From Plasmodium malariae (Eukaryota; Apicomplexa; Aconoidasida; Haemosporida; Plasmodiidae), in contig NC_041782.1 in NCBI RefSeq assembly GCF_900090045.1, forward strand, positions 2,199,001-2,263,000: a stretch of 64,000 nt of DNA, in the 5' to 3' direction. How positions within the stretch are numbered: the first letter of the stretch is position 1; each line of letters starts with the position of its first letter. Shown one piece after another: positions 1-13,759 of the stretch. A program made the translations under genes and the position numbers. Under the pieces are notes generated by a model. It searched no databases. It was not told where the DNA came from and was given only the letters and a program-made list of their open reading frames with translations.

Positions 1-3000
1 TGTTACATTCTTCAAATTTTACTTAGAATACAAATATATCTCATACTATATACAGTATTACGTTTCATAATTTATAATATCCTTTTATATTAAAAGGTTA
101 TAATATTAAATATTTATATTGTGAAAATTAATAAAATAAAAATATCTTTAAGTTGCATTGAACAACACAAGTTAACAAAATATAATCGTAAAATACATCC
201 TGAGAATTCTAGAAAAAGGCAATAGTATTCATAAAAAAATTGTTCTCTTATATTTTTGTACATATGAATTATCACATTTTATTATCAATTATAAATATTT
301 CCGCAAAACTTATTTTTATGTTTCATGTATATAATGTGTTATATTGTTTTATTCTTACATTATTTCTATAGAAGTTAACATATGACAAGGAAAAAAAAAT
401 ATCTATATTTACCATATAAGACACATACAATTTTTTTGAAGTAATAACATTTTAATTTAATATAATAGCAAAGAATATTTAGATATATCTAATAATTATA
501 AATTGTATTTATTGGAATATGGTGAATAAAAATAATTTTATTACATAATTTGATGCTACATTTTACTATCATAGTTTTTATGTTTTAAGTTTCGGGTTAT
601 AAGTAAGATAATATCTATATCTATGAGTATATTTTTGATATATATTAGGAATTGTATGTAACATATTATCATTTTTAAGTATTCAAATTCTGTACTAATT
701 AATAAAAGGATATCAGTGTTCATTATTATATTTACGCAATAGTTGATTTGCTTCCATTTTATAAAAATTACTTAATTATCTGTTAATAAATAATATTATA
801 ATAAAAAAGAAAGACATAAATTTTGATTGTTGACTGAATTAAACAATAGTTATTGAAAATGATTATTCTAATATAACTATATTAATTGTTTTTTTTTTTT
901 TTTTATTTATGTTTACAATTTATGCTATTTATTTATTTAACTATAAATTATATAATAAGAGATTTAATTTAATACTTTTTTATTTTTTTAAATAACTTTA
1001 ATTAGAGCATACACCAATATTATGTCTTATATGTATAAAAATAAATTTTATGTTGACGTGTAACAATATATATATATTCTGATACATTATGCGGAAGAAA
1101 TATAGATTGGGGATATATATATACTTTTTAATTAAATGATATGGTGTAACGCGTTTATTTTATCTTTGTCAAAGCATCATATATGATATATATCATATAG
1201 TTATATGTAATACAAAAATAAAATTAAATACTGGATTCATTAATTTCATAGAGAATAAATATAATACTATACAAATTATTTAACTAAATACCTTGAAGTA
1301 TAATCTTGACGAAATACATAAAATAAAAATTCCTATATTAATTTATTTTTATTACAAAAAAATTCATAAATATAAAATTATCCTTTAAAATAATATTATT
1401 ATGCATGAACAAACAATTTGTATTTCAAATAAAAAATATATATTTTATTTTACATTATTTTTTGAATAAACAACCATTTCATTTAGGTAACACTTTATAT
1501 ATGTAAAGCAAAGCTTATATATGTATATTATAATCTTTATATCACGTAATACATTTATTAAATATATATATAACGAAGTTGCATATTAAACTAATTACTG
1601 ATATATTTTATTATATGTTAATTGTTAGAATAATATGACTGTAAGGAAAACAATAAATTAAAAAAAGTTCATCATTAAAAATTTGAATATTTTATGTAGC
1701 GAACTGGGTAACATAAAAATAAAATATGACACACGAAAATCAACTCATGGTAACTAAAAAATTATGTTAATTTTGTTTGTTGGAATGTTTATAAATAAAA
1801 TTTTGTTTGAAATACCATTAGTAATTAATATGTAAAAATATTTTTATTATTCTTTGTATTAATATGGAACAGAAAATTTTATATTATACTGTTAAAGAAA
1901 AAATATATATAAAATAAAAATACAATAATACATAAATTTATTATGAATATTTTGAAAATGTAATAAAGAAATAATTATCAAAACAAAATATAAAATAGAA
2001 CCTTTTATGCCAATTGTTAAGCACAAAAATCTTAATGTGCTTATCATAAAAAAAAAAATATTATTTTAACTTATATATTGTACATTTCTTTTTTGTACTT
2101 TAAAACTAATAATTAGAATCTATTAATTTATTTTATTCATTTATTTATTTTTATATATTTCTTATTTTTTTGTGTTTTACTTTTTTTTGTATTTTATTAT
2201 TTAATAATTTATTATATTTTAAATAATGATTTTTATAAAAATATATAATTAATTTCTTCAATGTTACATTACCAAGTTAAAATAATAACTGTTACAAATA
2301 AAATTATTTCTCTATAGACAATAATAATATTAATAGTAAATATTTTATATATTATTTATTAATAAAACAAATTATATATTTTGTGTTTGCAAAAATATGC
2401 TCAAATATTATATGAAATAAGATTATGAGTAATAAAAAATATTTAATAATAGAAGAAACAAATGATTTTATTAATTTAGTTTGTGTACTAATTAACTTGC
2501 TATGTAATTATGTATTCATAAAATAAATTATATATACTACTTGAAAAGCAATTTCCAATGTGTCTTTAAAGAAATTATATAAGAAAAACAAAAGTAGCAC
2601 TACAATATAATAGTTAACGGTTACAAGTTGATTTATAATTGTTTTGGAATGTAATTATATATATAAAACTGTACGTGTATTCAATTGAATATAACCGTTT
2701 TCTATTGAATATAAACTACAAATTTTATTATAAATAAGAATATGTATGTTTTTATTTCTGATACATAAGTTGAATTTTTTGCATATATTATTACCACTGT
2801 AGTATTATAATTAACTTGCCAATATGTTTTATTATTACATTATAGGATAAAAAGATATAAAAATTAATATTTTTAGAATTATATATATTTATTATTATTA
2901 GGATAAAAAGATATAAAAATTGATATTTTTAGAATTATATATATTTATTATTATTAGGATTAAAAAATAAAAATTATTATTTTTAGAATTATACATATAT

Positions 3001-3976
3001 ATTATTATAATTATGTAAAAGACATATTTTTAATATATAAAAATTATTTAATGCTACATATATAAGTTTTCTACGAATTAATAATTATCTATATTTTTAA
3101 TATATGTGTAATTAATTTAAAAATATTTGTTTGAACCATGTATGCTCCATATACTTTTACTTTCAAGTATAATTAACTTTATTGTAAATATATTTTAATT
3201 ATTATAATATTAATATAGTTTTTATGAAAAAAAAGAAACTTAGCAGTAAAATAGCAATAATATCATTAATTACTTTATTTTGAATATTTATGTAAGCATT
3301 TATAAGTAAAAAGTTATAGACATATATTTTAATAAAAAAAAAATAGTTCATTTAATCTGTATAAATTAACAATTAATTGCTCTCTTATAATATAATATTC
3401 TCTACACTATATAACATAAAAAAATAACAATTCCCATTTTAATTTTATATGAACTGAAAATTTTTAACCATTAATATTAATGATATATTGTTGTTTTTTT
3501 TTTCTTTTTATATTAATATTTCTTATATATATGAAATTAATTTAAAAATAAAAAAATTTATGGGAATTTTAAAACTTACCTCTTTAAATAATTATATAAA
3601 TTATATACATAATTAAATACTGTAAATTATAAATTACAAAAGTTATGTTACGAAAGTAAAAAATTATTCTTTATTTATCTCTAAAAAATATATTTTTTTT
3701 CACTTAGTATGCTATAAAATGGATTTTTTAAATTATATTAAAAAACATAAAATAAAGGAATTATCTACGTAGTAACCATTAAAATGGTATAAATGATATT
3801 ACGAAAAAGTTGTACAAAATTTTTTTGTTTTAATGTATTATTATAATAATTAACATTTTATTAAAAAAAATAAGTTGTTTTTCCTTAATATAATGTTTAT
3901 AAAATTATAATCTTTAATAGAAAAGTATCATTTATATTAATTTTTTTCTATATAAATATGTAAGCATAAATTATTT
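1..3976. other. AT-rich region without recognised gene
   Basis: No open frame here reads like a Plasmodium protein on either strand. The stretch consists of AT-rich sequence with A and T runs, plus the 56-bp tandem repeat at 2844-3010. I saw no exported-family exon 1, PIR or STP1 signature. Confidence 0.6.
2844..3010. repeat. 56-bp tandem repeat, about three copies
   Basis: Three consecutive units begin with AGGAT at 2844, 2900 and 2956, giving an exact 56-bp period. Each unit runs AGGAT(A/T)AAAA..., through TATTTTTAGAATTATA, to a TTATTATTATT tail. Units 1 and 2 differ at about one base; unit 3 is more diverged and has a shorter A-rich start. It lies in non-coding DNA upstream of the first exported-protein gene. 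It is a local minisatellite; I see no coding potential in it. Confidence 0.9.
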
Positions 3977-4026
3977 GTACTTCTACATTCTGTATTCTCT
4001 ATAAATTTAATATTTACGCATAACCA

Positions 4027-4058
<32 letters not shown>

Positions 4059-4143
4059 TTTTAAATTAAAAAATTAAATTACTTAAATACACTAATATAT
4101 TACGCGTTATCAATTAATTCATATTGAATTATTTTAATAAAAG
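3977..4143 (+). promoter_or_regulatory. 5' flank of the first exported-protein gene, shared elements
   Basis: This holds a copy of the ATTCTxTATTCTCTATAAATTTA-like element, about 380 bp before the ATG, that also lies upstream of the copies starting at 25665, 12897 and 62658. A weaker version of the third shared element (ATATTGAATTATTTTAAT) begins at 4121. An (AT)n tract at about 4029-4050 separates them. The spacing is less regular than in the other copies, probably because of the AT tract. A promoter role is inferred only from conservation between paralogues. Confidence 0.4.
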
Positions 4144-4362
4144 CTTTCTTTTTATAAAATTCATTAAAGGTAAAAATTGTATAATATATTTTAAAAGTTA
4201 TTTTCCTTTTTCTTCATTGCAAAACGAATTATAGCTATGAATATATTATATTTATGGAAATATATTAATAAAGTGAATGTAATGTTAATTTTGATTAAAT
4301 GAACATTAAAATATTATTAATTTTTCGTAAATGAATATATTACAGTAGTAAAAATCCGTATC

Positions 4363-5201
4363 ATGGAACAGAAAATTAATATGAGCGTATTTTATAAAAT
4401 TGGAACGTTTTTCCTTTTAACGTGGATATGTCATTTTGTCAATGATGATGTATGATAATAATATTTAATAATATTTGTATTATTCATGTTTTTTATGTTT
4501 TATTTGCTAGAATAATTTTTTTTAACTATGAATAATTTTATTATTTTAAATAATGAATGTATTATTTCTTATTTTAGAGCAAGTTAAATAATATTTTGAA
4601 TGCGCAATATAATGTTGATAGAAAATTAGGTACAAGAACATATCGATTACTAGCAAGACATAAAAATAAGAACGATTCAGACATTTTATTTTTAAATGAA
4701 GAGATGCCAAATAATAGAGTGTACAATAAAAAAGGGGAAACTTGCAGAAGGAAACGATCAAATGGAAGTTCATTTAATAATGAAGAAGACTATGAACAAA
4801 TTGGGAAAAGTATACCTTATTTATACACAAAAAGATGTTCAAATCCTAATAAAAGGAAGGTGGACAAATTATATTACTTATGTAAAGTTAGGAATATAAT
4901 GAATACTGATATAACTAATTTAAGAAGTAGTGTCCGTGATAAATATGTGTTTCTTATTACTTCTTTTATTGTGCTTTTAGGAATTGCAGCGGCATTAACT
5001 TTTGCATTAAATGAAAAAAGTTTTGAAATTGGAACTATTGCTATTGATAGTTCGTATTTGCCAGAATTTATTGTTCTTTTAGCAATACCTGTTATAATTT
5101 TATTAATTTTTATTTACATCTTCAGAAATGTTGTAAAAACCCATAGAACAGCGAATTTTAAATGTAAATTGCACAAAACGAAACATGTTTTACTAAAATA
5201 A
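4363..5201 (+). CDS. Two-exon exported membrane protein, fam-l/fam-m type
   Basis: Exon 1 is 4363-4449 (29 codons), the intron 4450-4577 (GTATGATA...TTTTAG, 128 nt, phase 0) and exon 2 4578-5201; the protein is about 236 aa. Exon 1 encodes a hydrophobic segment with FLLTWICHF, acting as signal sequence or anchor. Exon 2 carries TYRLLAR at about residues 50-56, which has the RxL core of a PEXEL export site but R instead of E, Q or D at position five. A basic, asparagine-rich linker follows, then VDKLYYLCKVRN (about 124-135) and two membrane segments (about 152-173 and 193-211) with a short basic tail. The family is known in P. malariae subtelomeres and is predicted to be exported to the red cell; its function is unknown. 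The ATG was chosen because exon 1 aligns codon for codon with the other copies. Exact subfamily is uncertain. Confidence 0.87.
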
Positions 5202-5312
5202 TGTCTCATAAAAATTAATGTCTACTTCTGTAGTGATATATATACAAGACAAGCAATACTCATAATTGTTTAGGTTTTAAAAATCCACATTGAAGTTCCT
5301 AGGAATATTTAT

Positions 5313-5420
5313 AGGGAACTATAAAAATATATATCTTCCATTTTTTTTTAAATTTGAATCTTTAAATATTTTTCATTTTGAATTTTAAAGTTTTGTGTCA
5401 CTTTTACACAACATTATGTT
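5313..5420 (+). other. Conserved 3' flank block (possible 3' UTR element)
   Basis: Starting 112 bp after the stop, the order GGAACTATAAAAAT, AAATTTGAAT, TTTTAAAG and a short ACAxxATTATG-like end matches the block at the same distance downstream of the gene ending at 56095. Weaker versions follow the genes ending at 44165 and 26530. It may be a transcript-end or 3' UTR signal; no hairpin terminator is seen, nor expected in a eukaryote. Confidence 0.5.
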
Positions 5421-8400
5421 GTTATATGTGTTTACATATATTTAAATAGATACTTATGAAAAATATATATATGTTATAATTAATATAAAAAGGCACAATT
5501 CAAATAATTCTATTTAAATCTCGTGTTAATTTACATTTATAATTGTAGAAAATTACTTTTATTTAATTATTAAGTTATTCTTTCTTAAATGATTATTTGT
5601 TGTTATAATTAAAAAATTTTATTATTTGTTTTAAATTATAAATAATGAATGTGTCTTATTTTTCATATAAGAAACAAACTGAATTAATATAATTGTATTG
5701 TTAATATATATTTTATCTGTTGTTTAAAAATACATAATGAATTATGTTTTGTATTAGTATTATCGACATAAATTTAATTTTATATAAAATATAAATTAAT
5801 TTTAAAGATCTAAGAAAAATTTTAAAAAAAGGTAGCTAGTGAATCTTATTAAATTATATTGTATAATCAATTTCAAATGGTATATACAATAATTATTTTT
5901 TATTTGTTTATCCTTGTTGGCCTTTTATTACTTTGAAATGATTTGTTTAATTATTAATTAAAATATTATAGAATATACAAAAAGGTATGGAACAATTGTG
6001 AAATTTCAAATAATAGTAGATAAATGAAAATCATATTTGTGGTTTATTTTTATTATACTTTTTTCTATAATTATGTTATTTGTACTATTGCATGTTTCAC
6101 ATTATTGTATACAAACATTTCTTGTTTACGTTAGTTTCTATTATATAATTTAACATAGAATGTTTTTTTGTTTTTTTTTATTTCTTTTTCAGCATGTCCA
6201 ATTATTATCATTTATATTTAAGAAAAGGAATAAATTTTTTATTTTTTTGTATCTTGTTCTGTATATTTTGTTATATTATACTTTTTATTTATGGACATTA
6301 TTTTTTTTTTTTTTTACGAAGTTCATATTATATAAATGTACATAAATTTATATGTACTATGAATGATTTAAATATGTTTTTAACATAATAAATTAATTAG
6401 AAATGGTAAATAACCATAAATAACTATAATTAAATGAAAATTTTGTCACTGTAAATAATGTAGACTAAAATAGTAAAGTTACATTTTAGCAATTACATAA
6501 AGCATATATGTTTATGATTATGCATTCTAATAGAACAATTAGCAGTAATTTTATGATTTAAAAGATGTAATATATTTATAGAATAAATTATTCTAAAACT
6601 GCTACTTAATGAAACAAATGGAAAACAAAATTACTACACGAAATATATATAATAAACATTAATTTATTTTTGAGTAAAACATTGAAATAAAGAATATAAT
6701 AATCCTATTTATCATTATAACATTAAAAAAATTATCAATTAAAAGAGGATTAAATTATTTTTTATAATTACAGTATTTTGAAGAAATGGGTTTTACAAGA
6801 TCAATCATACATATAAGGAGTCAATAAATATCAAGGGTTTGATATAAATATAGATATCTATGAATTAATAAATATAAATATACGTATATACAATAAATAC
6901 ATACGAATATATATATATATATATTCTGAATAATAAAGTTCATTCAGAATGAGTGTATATGCTGTATAATAGATTATATATCTCATGAAGATATAAATAT
7001 TTATTACGTACTACATTTTGCTTTGAATTAATATGCATAATTGATTATTTAAGATAAACAAAGATATTATTAATAAATATACAATTCAAAAAATAACTTA
7101 GAAAAAAATAAATATTAATATGTATGTAGAACAAAATTAGTTATTGGATGTTTTAGAAAATAATTAATAAATAGAACATTATAAATGTACATAAATTGTA
7201 TCATTATATATTGTTCAAAGGATACAGTATTAATTATTAATTTTAGCTTATATATTTTTTATGTAAATACAAATCTGTAATATCTGACATAGCGAAATTC
7301 CAGTAATAATATATTTTATAGTTAGCAAACGTAAATTCCTCCTAAGTATCTTTTAACCATATATATATGAAAACAAGTAAAAGAAATACACATTATTATT
7401 GTGCATTAATATGGGTTATATGGGAAATAAATAATTTTCTGTTCTTTTTATTTTTTCGCTTTAATTAATTATTTTCTAGAAAAGAAAAATTAACTACATA
7501 AATTATTATAATTTTTTTTATTATATAACTATAATAAAATTAACATATATTACATCGTAATTATACTGGCACTAAGTGTTATAAGGAAAAAAATATTGAA
7601 ATAAAAAAAATTTTTGTTTTTAAAGGTGTATTTCATAAAAAAAAATAATTTTTTTATTTTCATTAGTTTCTTAAAATTTGTACTTTAACATATGATTTAG
7701 AGAATTATATGTTTATAGGTGTATAAAAAGAAAAAACAGAATTTACTCCTTCAGATTATTTCTATAACAGAAATTAATACAACAAGGATTTTCATAAATT
7801 TAGTTATAAATTGTTTTATACATTATACATTAAGATTTTTTAAGTATAATATTTTATGTTGTAAATTTTTTTTATTTAATATTATAATTTACTCATGTTA
7901 TTTTTTTGATTATCCTTTTATAAATGCTTTTTTAATAAATTTATTTTTACATTTATATTTTTATTTATTATACCTGTCGAACTTAAAATACGTATTCTAT
8001 TTATAGAAAAGGAGAATACTAATATTTGAATTTCCTAAATTTGGTTAGTTTCTTATTAGTAATAATAAATGAAATATATTTCTAAAATTATAAGATAATT
8101 AAAATGTTTTATTTAAAATAATTTGATATATAATTATAAAACAATTAATATGGACTTCACTTTTTAAAATGAAGAAAATTTTTAGGTGAATTCAACGAAA
8201 GTATGCAATACTTAATATAATAGTGTATAAATATTCTACAAGTCTTAAGTATATCACTCTAGTGACATTATAATTTGTACGGTAAAAAAAAATTTATCAT
8301 TTATTTTTTATTTTTTTTTATCATATCATTGTTATTATATTCAATTCAACAGTTTATATTTTTTAATTATAAAATAATTTAAGAAAATAATAAAAACTCA

Positions 8401-9150
8401 AATATATGTTTATTTATAAGAAAATAGAAAAGAATTTATAGCTATATTCCTAATATATGTTAAGGCAAATAATGAAGCCATATATATATATTATTTTAAA
8501 TTTAAAATAAAAACTTTAAATAATAAAGAAAACATATCATTTCATTTTCTCTGTACAAAATGCTAATAAAAAATATTATAAATTGTTCTGTTATATATAT
8601 GATATATAAATATTTTTTGAGCATTAGTTTAGCACAATTTGTTTTACCAAAAATTATTTTAATTAATTTTGCATTTTTATTAATAAAACTTTATTAATAA
8701 AATTTATTAAAATGTTTTAGGTTAAATTTTGTTTAGTATAATTTATGTTTATATTTTTATTTATGGAATTTTATGCTTTTTTAAAAATGTAAAATAATAA
8801 TACAAATAAAAATATCCTTTTAGCTGTATCATTTGAATATACAGTGAATTTTTTATCTACTAAAGATAATGTAACACTAAATAATTCTACGATAAATAGG
8901 AAAATAAATTTATTTATTTTAGTTAGAACTTTTATATTTATTTTTTTTTTTTTTTTTGAACATGCTCTTATTACAATTAGATTGTGTAACGATAAAATCC
9001 CATAATTTTTTTTTATATTTTTTACTACTTCATATTAAGTTTTAATAAATAATAATAAAAGAAATTGTTTAGTTAGTAAATAAATATATATGATATTATA
9101 AATTATTAAAACATATCCTTTTCTTTGTAATTTAACTTTGATAATTTTTT
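5421..9150. other. AT-rich region without recognised gene
   Basis: Several T-rich open frames occur (for example 6160-6388 and 7719-8006). They are almost entirely F, L, I, Y and N, as expected for poly-T-rich DNA by chance. No family motif was found. AT tracts occur near 6907-6923. Confidence 0.55.
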
Positions 9151-9159
9151 ATATAATAT

Positions 9160-9790
9160 AAACAGTGCAGATGGAACATTAAATACATGAACCAATAAAT
9201 TATTATTGGAACGTGAAAAGGAAACCAAAAATGTAAGAGTAAGAACAAAAAATATGTGTTATTTGAAAATGATTATGCGAAAATATAAATGTAGGAGATA
9301 ATTATATATTAGAAGAAGATGGAAAATGTTAATCTAAGAACAAAAATAATGCAAAAGGTATCCCAAAGCATAAGTTAAGAAGGTCACTTCTTTTATAAAT
9401 AAAACGTTTTTAGTAATAGATAGATTTTTTGAAGAAATAATACTTTTTGGATTTTATATTATGTATAGATATAGAAAACGCATCTACCTACTTGTAAAAT
9501 AAGTTTAAAATGTTCAGTATATGTTGGTATAGCTTCAGTATATACCATACCAGTAATTCTTTTTTTAACAGGATTTACATTATTTATTTTAGGAAATTAT
9601 TTTTACCATTAGCTTATTTACAGTTACTTTGATACTTTGTATCATTCATTTATGTGTACATATACTAATGGAAGGGTTGTTTTATTATCGTTAGATATAT
9701 TATGTATTCCATTAGTTATTTATATAATGGACAAATTCTTGAAATATTCAATTTATGTTGGGGAAAGTGAAATTTATATCTGACTATAAT
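9160..9790 (+). pseudogene. Degraded exported multi-membrane protein
   Basis: Scraps of coding sequence appear in shifting frames with many stops. In order I can read ILEEDGK, then FFEEIILFGFYIMYRYRKR, then LKCSVYVGIASVYTIPVIL leading into FLTGFTLFILGNYF. After that come a second hydrophobic stretch (LSLDILCIPLVIYIM) and a KFLKYSIY tail near 9725-9775. This fits the C-terminal half of a subtelomeric exported protein with two or more membrane spans. The relic at 59990-60570 shares the FFE..., (L/F)KCS..., IP/LPVI order. No intact start, signal sequence or PEXEL site was found. The exact family is not identified. Confidence 0.55.
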
Positions 9791-12481
9791 AAATATATTG
9801 CCTTCAAAACAAATGTTTTTCATGTTACTAATAATGAACTACTTTTTGTCTAACGATATTATATTCTATAAAAAATTACTTCTGGTATGTGTATAAATTT
9901 TATTGTACATCAGAGATAATGTAATGGTATATATACATACAAAAAAGTAAAAAAAAATATATTAAATATTTACATTAGTCCTAAAGTTACTATATATGTT
10001 TTATTATTAAAATGTGTTAGATTTAGGTAATTTAAGTCTTTGATTTGTTATACATACATATATGTATATTTTATGCTTTAAAAAAATGTGAAACAGATAT
10101 TTCTTAGTATTTACAATAAAATACGTATTTTATAAGAACAAATTATATATGTGTACATGTTTTATATAAATATATATTATTATGAATATGTGCTCATTTA
10201 ATTTAATATATAAAATCATTATTTATATAGCTTTAATCTGATAGTTATGTAATTTATATTTTCAACAATTTTACTTATTTTTATTCTTTTTTTATTTTAT
10301 GGTTGTGTTTATTTCAAAAAATTTTAAAACATTTTATTATATATTAGCTTTAATATAGATTAAGCTTATTATTCTTCATTGAATAAAATTAAAACTATTA
10401 TTTTTTTTTTTTGTATACTTTCATTTTTTATTTAAATGTAAGGATAATAAATAATATTTGTAAAAAAAAATTATGAGAAATATATATTTCAAGCATATAT
10501 AATAGAAAAATATTACATATATATTTTTAGGGTATTTTCATAGTTTAGATAACATGTTATTAGTATACTATTATATTTTTTTGGTTATTAGTATAAATTA
10601 TTGATGACACATTATCAATTTTAGAATTCATGAAGCCCGTTAATTAAAGAAGAAATCGAAAGACATGTTTCAATATATTTTTTAACTTATGTAATTGTTC
10701 TATACAAATGTGTTTTATAAACATTAATTATATATTTATAATAAAAAAACAATTATAATAAAATGATAATATACTTTTGTTTTTTTTTAACGGAATTATG
10801 TCATTACATCATTGAGGTTATATTATTGTTATATTCGTATGTATCATACAATTACTCATTTTGTTCTGTATAAAAAAATATATACCTTAAAAAGAAATTA
10901 TAAATATATTTATAATGGAATTAAACTAATAATTAAATGAATTTAAGTATATTATAAGAACACGTATATTTTTTTTTGTAACATCATTATATATAAATAA
11001 TTATTTATATATTTGTACTACACTTTTTGTTCTACAGATGCATTTATTTTAAAAGTAATATTATCTTAAGTAAAAAAATATAAATATTTTATATTAAGGA
11101 ATACAAATATTTATTTATTCTAATCCTCAACTTAATAATATAAATATAAGTAAAAGAAAATCCATGTTATATGTTTATAAAAGTGTTAATATGCTTTTAT
11201 TAATACTATAATTTCTAGTATATTTTAATTAAAATATTAAGCTATATTTTTATAAAAGATATTTATTATATATGTTTAAATTATATGACTCTTGCTTCGA
11301 TATATTTGTGAGATTTTAATATGTGTAAGCAGCAACTTTCTTATAAGTTCTTTTCCAAAAATCCAAATTAAACACAAAAATTTTAATTAATACTTTGTTG
11401 TATAGTAACAGGGTATATACATTTGAAAATATATTACTTAGAAAGTGAAATGCATTATGCATTTTATTTTTTTTAAAATATTACCTATAGTTATATATCT
11501 TGATTTCAAAACTTCGACATAAATAAATGAAAAAATTGACAATTTAATCAATGTAATTTTTAATATTTTTTAATTTTTTTCTTTTCTTACAAATGATATA
11601 AAATTATAGAAGTATCTGTAAATAATATGTGTATATATATGAGTTTTTTGGTTTACGGATTAGCGCTTTTGTAGGATATAATAAAAACTCATTAATACAA
11701 TGTTAAATTTTAGTCGGTAAGCATGTATCTAATTACTAATTTTAGTATTGCACTTTTTTACCAATAAATAAACTGTTATAAACATTAATTATTTTATTAT
11801 TACACTTTAATTTATGTTAATTTAATTCTATTTTATAAAAAGAACTTAAATACATATAAAGAAATAAGAACACAACGTAAAAAAACATGCATTTTAATCT
11901 TGAAAGATTTAAACAGAAGCATTGTTGAAATATGTTTATTGAGATAATGACAAATTATGTAAAAGAATTATTATACAGTATTTTTTGTTTGTTCTTTATT
12001 AGATTTATTTTAAATATATATATATAATTAAAATAAATAAAATAAAATAAAATATATTTCTTAAATTTACAACGTTTTCATTTTGAAATAATAATATAGT
12101 TTATACAAAATTAAAAATTATAACAATGAAATAGTGTATTACAAAATAAAAAGACCAGCATATATTTACCTTTAAAATAAATGTTGTTTTACGGATAACA
12201 TAGAATCAAATATATATTTTTTTAATTATATAATGTTTATCATAGAAGAGCGCATATGTTTATGTAGTAAATAATGCAAATGATGTGCATAATTTAACAT
12301 AAATGTTGTACAAATTATGATGTTCTTTATTTATTTTTACTATTATTATAACCTTTAGTTTATTACAAATAAGCAAAATTTCCAAAATACAATGTGTATA
12401 AAATTATAACTATTAACAGGAGAAAATGAAGAAAATTTATAATATTCCCCGTAATATAAAAAACGATGTGTTATCTATATT
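9791..12481. other. AT-rich region without recognised gene
   Basis: Apart from poly-A and poly-T runs and short AT tracts, nothing here could be assigned. No open frame with a family motif was recognised on either strand. Confidence 0.55.
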
Positions 12482-12650
12482 ATGTACGTCCTCTATTCTA
12501 TACAAATTCAAGATCTTGATATATTATGAATTATAATATATTTTTTTTATATTTCGTTTTGAAAAGAAATAATAAAAAAAATAATTTAATTAGTTCAATA
12601 CATCAAATAATTAAATTATACATTTTAAATATTTATTAATGAATTCAATT
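12482..12650 (+). promoter_or_regulatory. 5' regulatory block of fam-l pseudogene
   Basis: Three elements shared with other copies lie here. They are TCCTCTATTCTATACAAATT at about -410, TTTTGAAAAGAAATAATAAA at 12557 (-340), and ATTTTAAATATTTATTAATG at 12622 (-275 from the ATG at 12897). The same order and almost the same distances are seen upstream of the copies starting at 25665 and 62658. Function is inferred from conservation only. Confidence 0.5.
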
Positions 12651-12896
12651 TATTTTAAGGAAAGTTAACTTTTTATAAATAATATTAGGTATAAAATTTT
12701 ATTATACATTATCAATTTTTCTTCATGGAGGTTGTAAAATACTTTAGAGTTATATACGTTTTTATTAATATTTTATAAACCACTAATAAAAGGAAGTTCT
12801 TAAAATAAATATAGTATCTATCATTAGAAGATATATTTTTATAATTAATTAATTTTTTCCTTAATGCATATGTTAGATTCTTAAGAATTATTTATA

Positions 12897-13759
12897 ATGG
12901 AACAACAAATTATGGCACTATTTTTTATTAAATATGTTGCATTTATACGTTCATGTTCTATTCTAAATTTTAAGAATTATGTTGTACAGTTGCTTTATAT
13001 AAGCATTTGTGCATTATTCTTATTTTTTATATTTTATTTTTATAAATGCTCTATATTCGCATTATATTTTGTATAAAATAAAAAATATATACCTTTTTTT
13101 TTTTTTTAGAGAATGTTTAACAGTTATGTGGATGAGAACAAACTTTTTAGAATATTTGAAATAAGAAATTATCTTATACTAACAAAATGTAAAGAGCATA
13201 CGTATTCAAATAATGCATGTTTAATAGGACTGTTTCCATATAATAGAATTAATGAAAAATAAGATTTATATAATATTGAAAAAGGGACAGAAGGAAAAAA
13301 AAATCAGTTAAAAGCTCTTTAAAGAAGAAAAGAGTATATATATAAGTTAAAAATTATAATAATTAAGTGTTTAATGGAAAACACTTTTATTTAAAAAAAA
13401 AATGGATTAAAAAAAGATTATAATATTTTTCTTGAAAGAAACGAGATTATATGCGATATAGCTTTAAGAAATATAACATTTATAAATACGAATTTGGAGA
13501 ATCTATAATATTTCTTTTTTACTTGTTAGAAATAGGAATACTCGTGTTACATATATATATGTATTTGGATGATATATTGGAATATATTATTACTTTGGTA
13601 AAATTTGAAGGAGAATATACAAAAAAATACTCTTTTTTGTTATCATTTTGTGAGATTATTAATATACTAGTTGTGATACTTATGACAGCATTTCCTAGGA
13701 TCTGAGGAAATAACGAAAATCATGAAAAATTAAAGTCAATGTCTGAATATGTGAAATAA
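12897..13759 (+). pseudogene. fam-l pseudogene with intact exon 1 and splice sites
   Basis: Exon 1 (12897-12983) is open for 29 codons, starts MEQQIMALFFIKY and ends at a GTACAG donor. A TTTTTTTAG acceptor at 13101-13109 closes a 126-nt phase-0 intron. Exon 2 begins RMFNSYVDENKLFRIFEIRN. The usual RLLAK site reads LILTK, so the PEXEL arginine is gone. In-frame stops follow at 13260, 13320 and 13392. The frame still reads KKDYNIFLERNEIICDIALRN, close to the KKxDYDxFLExNRRICDIALKK signature I associate with fam-l. A frameshift near 13475 then moves the membrane region (EFGESIIFLFYLLEIGI) into another frame, open to 13705. Splice sites and 5' flank are better kept than the coding frame, suggesting fairly recent loss. 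Confidence 0.85.

Noticed and set aside
7719..8006. 95-codon open frame rich in F, I, L and Y
   Set aside because: Composition is what T-rich DNA gives by chance. No export site, splice context or family motif is present.
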